A stretch of 64,000 bases of DNA, from contig CP011126.1 of NCBI GenBank assembly GCA_001077715.1, forward strand, positions 496,001-560,000, given 5' to 3'. Shown here piece after piece: positions 60,800-64,000 of this stretch. The stretch's first letter is position 1. Every line of letters starts with the position of its first letter. This stretch comes from Candidatus Coxiella mudrowiae (GTDB lineage: Bacteria > Pseudomonadota > Gammaproteobacteria > Coxiellales > Coxiellaceae). The notes beneath the pieces are model-generated. The model made no database searches, had not been told where the DNA came from, and saw only the letters and a list, made by a program, of their open reading frames with translations. Both the position numbers and the translations under genes were made by a program.

Positions 60800-61430
60800 T
60801 TAAACTCACTGTGATTAGCTCAAGGAATTATTGTTAGACACGCCTCATTATTACAGCACGGTTGCTGTCTTAGGTGCCCATCTTTTTCGTCGCTTACTTC
60901 ACACATAGCTATAATCATCATCCCTTTTCTTTACTATTCCTATTCCATTTCTGTCGCCCGTTTTTTGGGTTTGTCACTTCATTCCTTATTGTTAGTTATC
61001 ATAGCAATAGTTATTTTATTTGAAATCGTACGCTTGAGACGTAAATGGGTTTTATGGGGGCAGCGTAAACGCGAAGGGCGTATGGTTTCTTCTTTTGCCT
61101 GGACCGTTATTAGTCTTTGTGTGGTTTTATTATTGGCACTCGGAAAACAATACGCTATTCCCATTATTGCTTCCTGTTCTCTCGTTGATCCCCTCCTTGG
61201 CGAATTACGAGACATACCCGATTAGGCACAACGTGGATTTTTTTCTGGGTGTGGTTGTTGTCATGCTAATTTGGTGGTTGGCGAGCTCATGGTTTAAGAT
61301 TGATTGGCTTCTTGGTTTATTAATGGGGCCTTTGGTAGTGATGGTAGAATGGAGAAACTTTCAATGGATTGATGATAATGCATTGATGATGTTGATTCCG
61401 CTGTTGGTCATTTTAATTCTCTATCGATAA
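60800..61430 (+). pseudogene. Broken membrane protein resembling dolichol kinase/CTP transferase family
   Basis: It begins LLLDTPHYYSTVAVLGAHLFRRLLH, then IIIIPFLYYSY, SLLLVIIAIVILFEIVRLRRK, GRMVSSFAWTVISLCVVLLLA, AIPIIASCSLVDPLLGELR. After a frameshift at about 61205 it continues FFLGVVVVMLIWWLASS, FKIDWLLGLLMGPLVVMVEWR, LMMLIPLLVILILYR. The pattern E..RL...G...E and the D-P-x-x-G-E-L motif between helices recall SEC59/phosphatidate cytidylyltransferase-like proteins. The relation is distant and the function unknown. Only one or two frameshifts separate it from a complete gene. Confidence 0.5.
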
Positions 61431-61479
61431 ATGGAAAGGCAGGTAAGTTTCAATTAGATTGTTAGAAAGGAGTATGCTG

Positions 61480-63775
61480 TGTTGGCCTTGGTCTGGATTC
61501 TTTTATTCCTTATCGTGAGACTTGTTCTTGCATTTAATCGGGCTTTCTTGATTGTTTGGATAATTAGTTATGTTTTTGTTCTTTTTTCTTGTTTACGCTT
61601 TTAGTAAAGCCACTTTTTGGGGTTCTAGTTAGCTTATGGGTTGTATTTTTAATATTATCCGTTTTATTCAATGTATTGTCATTACGCCGAAAAATTTTTT
61701 CATGTAAACTTTTATCTTTACTATACCGTCAACGAATGCCCCAATTATCAATAACGAAACGTGAAGCATTGACTGCAGGAAATGTAGGGTGGGAAGGAGA
61801 ATTGTTTAGTTGGAATGCCCGATTGGTATAAATTACAAAGCATTCCTAAAGACAAATTATCAGTGGAAGAACAGGCATTTTTAGATGGCTCTGTCGAAGA
61901 TTTAATGTGGCCATGATCGATGATTAGGATATAAATCAACAATTTTTTAATATTCCAAACCAAATTCGGGATCATTTAAAAAAAACAAGGTTTTTTTGGA
62001 TTTATTATTCCTAAATTCTACAGCAGCAAAGAATTTTCCACTTTAGCACATAGCCAAATAATCGCCAAAATCGCCAGAATGAGTATTGCTGTTGGAACTG
62101 TAGTGAGTGTTCCCAACTCATTAGGCCCGGTGGAATTATTGCTTGCTTATGGAGCTGAAAAACAAAAAAAATTATTATTTGCTCCGTTTAGCAAAGGGTG
62201 AAGAGATCCCTTGTTTTGCTCTAACAAGCTCTGTTGCAGGATCGGATGCTAGTGCAATTAAAGATTACGGCATAGTTTGTCATCACGAATTTAACGACGA
62301 ACGAGGGCTAGCTATTCGATTAAATTGGAATAAACAGTATTACCTAGCTCCTGTAGCTACTTTGCTCGGTCTGGCCTTTAAACTCTATGATCCAGATCGG
62401 CTTAATTGGAGATCAAGAAAATATCGGAATTACCTGTGTAATTAATTCCGGTACAAACTTCTGGTGTCGTAATTAGATGCAGACATTCCCCCCCTATGCT
62501 CAGAGTTTCCAAATGGTCCCACTCAAGGTAAAGACGTTTTTATTCCGATCGATTCTATTATTGGAAGAGTGAAAATGGCGGGACATGGATGGCGAATTTT
62601 GATGGAGAGTTTAGCAGCAGGACACAGAAAGCCTTAACACGTATTGGGAGGTATGGATTTTTAATTGAAGCGCTGCGTTTGTTTACAGTAGCTGAAGTGG
62701 ATCAAGGTTATAAATCAGCTTTAGCTTCAGTGATCAGTAAATATCACATTACTCAATTGAGTAGATAAGTAGTTAATCACGCCATGGATATCCACGGAGG
62801 TAAAGGAATTTGCATGGGTCCTCATAATTATTTAGCTCAAGGTTTCATTGAAAGCCCAATGGGTATCACTGTTGAAGGAGCTAATATTTAACAAGATCAA
62901 TTATTATCTTAGGTCAGGGAGCTCTTTGTTTCCACCCCTACGTTTTAAAATAGATGAAAGCTTCTCAAAAAGGCAAATTAGAGAAATTCGATGAAGCTAT
63001 TTTTTCTCATTTAGGGTATTTCTTTTCCAATCGTGTACGCGCTTTTTTCTGGCATTGAGTAAAGGACGTTTTGCTCGTGTTCTACTTGGCGAACTGAAAT
63101 GCTATTACCAAAAATTTTCACAACTCTCAGCAGCATTTGCTCTTGTTTCTGATGTTGTGATGCTGACAATGGGCCGATCAATTGAATCGAAAAGAAAGAT
63201 TATCTGGGCGATTAAGCAATATTTTTAGTTATCTTTATATCGGCTCTGAAGTAATGAAATATTATGAATTCGAAAATGAAAGAGAAATGGAATTAGTTAT
63301 GGGGTGGGTTCGTGAAAGTTTATTATATCACATAGAGCAGGAGTTCAATGAATTTTTAGTAAATTTGCTCCATCAAGGATTAGCTAGATTTTTATGCTCT
63401 ATTGTGCTTCTTTTGGGAAAACAGATAAAACCTCCTACAAAAAAATTAGGTGAAATGGATACAGAATTATTTTTGTATCTAAGTCAGGTTCGAGAACGTT
63501 TATCAAAGCATGTTTATATTAAAAAAACACCAAATAATCTGATCAGTTTAATCTAAATAGATTTAAATAAAGTTATTTCTGTAGAGTCTTTAAAGAAAAA
63601 AAATAAATCTTGCTCTTTGTAAAAAATAAAATTAGTGGAAAGACTTGTCTAGAAAAAAATCAAAATGGTAGAAGAAAAAACAATAATTAGAGCCGATGAA
63701 GCGAAACAGTTACAGGAAGCTTATCCAATGAGGTTACGAATTATTGCCGTTGATGATTTCGCGTCGGACGAATAA
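61480..63775 (+). pseudogene. fadE: Broken acyl-CoA dehydrogenase FadE
   Basis: FadE catalyses the first step of fatty-acid beta-oxidation. AAAGGAG stands 5' of the GTG start at 61480 (MLALVWILLFLIVRLVLAFN, membrane N-terminus). Pieces through 2.3 kb match the 800-residue family: [18 protein letters not shown] region, [88 protein letters not shown] (catalytic region), [10 protein letters not shown] and [28 protein letters not shown], and the DUF1974-type end EAYPMRLRIIAVDDFASDE. More than ten stops or shifts are present. The next gene is fadD. Confidence 0.9.
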
Positions 63776-63806
63776 TATCCAGATTTTGACCAAAGGAGAG
63801 GAACTA

Positions 63807-64000
63807 ATGGATAAAAAGTAGTTAAAAACCTATCCTGTTGGGGTACCTGAAACCATAGAGGTTAAAAATTATCGCTCATTCAACGAGGTAAACGAGGTAT
63901 TCGAAGATTATTATAGACAATTTGGAATCCAAACCGCTTTTATAAATTTCAATGTGTCCTTGACTTATTACAATCAATTAGATAATTTAAGTCTCGATTT
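63807..64000 (+). pseudogene. fadD: Broken long-chain acyl-CoA ligase FadD, start only (runs off the window)
   Basis: ATG 63807 with AAGGAGAGG upstream begins MDKK, then a TAG stop, LKTYPVGVPETIEVKNYRS, FEDYYRQFGIQTAFINFNVSLTYYNQLDNLS. This matches the N-terminus of FadD (YP..VP..I....Y.SL...FE....). A 9-bp tandem duplication (AACGAGGTA, 63882-63899) inserts three residues. The early stop indicates that it is broken, like fadE just upstream. Confidence 0.75.

Overview
The window looks like a strongly reduced, decaying gammaproteobacterial genome of the order Legionellales, most like a Coxiella-type tick endosymbiont. This rests on gene order and product type: tig-clpP-clpX-lon-pmbA, hpf-hprK-ptsH, lptB-lptA-lptC-kdsC-kdsD facing mlaFEDCB-murA, and a polyamine operon coding for an alanine-racemase-fold decarboxylase, a deoxyhypusine-synthase-like protein and an agmatinase. 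It is inference from the sequence; no database search was possible. Roughly half of the DNA consists of recognisable pseudogenes and AT-rich remnants, and islands of intact, normally spaced genes stand between them.

Layout. 1-18 kb is a ruined surface-polysaccharide and accessory-metabolism region. Only the O-antigen exporter pair wzm-wzt and a large glycosyltransferase (1.3-4.9 kb, minus strand) remain open. Around them lie broken methyltransferases, a WecE-type sugar aminotransferase, a GT2 glycosyltransferase, membrane proteins, and a collinear remnant cluster: ComA-type phosphosulfolactate synthase, ArgH/fumarase-superfamily lyase, ATP-grasp ligase and nitroreductase (7.7-11.9 kb). A broken nitronate monooxygenase and a VOC protein follow. 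At 19.6 kb a tRNA-Lys is followed by a broken phage-type integrase and scrap sequence with a perfect 30-bp inverted repeat. 23.1-26.3 kb is the intact polyamine operon. 26.3-33.5 kb is decayed again: PoxB, a second Mla-like lipid transporter, a nucleoside phosphorylase and exported proteins. 33.6-40.8 kb is intact: tRNA-Leu, trigger factor, ClpP, ClpX, Lon, PmbA. After about 2 kb of remnants, 42.9-51.7 kb holds the PTS/HPr, Lpt/Kdo and Mla operons and murA. All of these are intact except lptA, which carries several frameshifts. 51.7-55.3 kb contains a broken DoxX gene and RND efflux genes; 55.3-59.4 kb holds DegP, RluD and BamD (intact) with a broken pgeF between them. The end of the window has a broken response regulator, an XRE/S24 regulator, a membrane protein, fadE and the start of a broken fadD.

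Together, the surviving genes cover protein quality control, Kdo synthesis, lipid asymmetry, peptidoglycan precursor synthesis, outer-membrane protein insertion and polyamine synthesis. The lost genes cover O-antigen decoration, fatty-acid degradation, drug efflux, regulation and optional metabolism. A striking secondary pattern is the large number of exact short tandem duplications (8-22 bp) in the decayed DNA. It suggests replication slippage as a major mutational process here.
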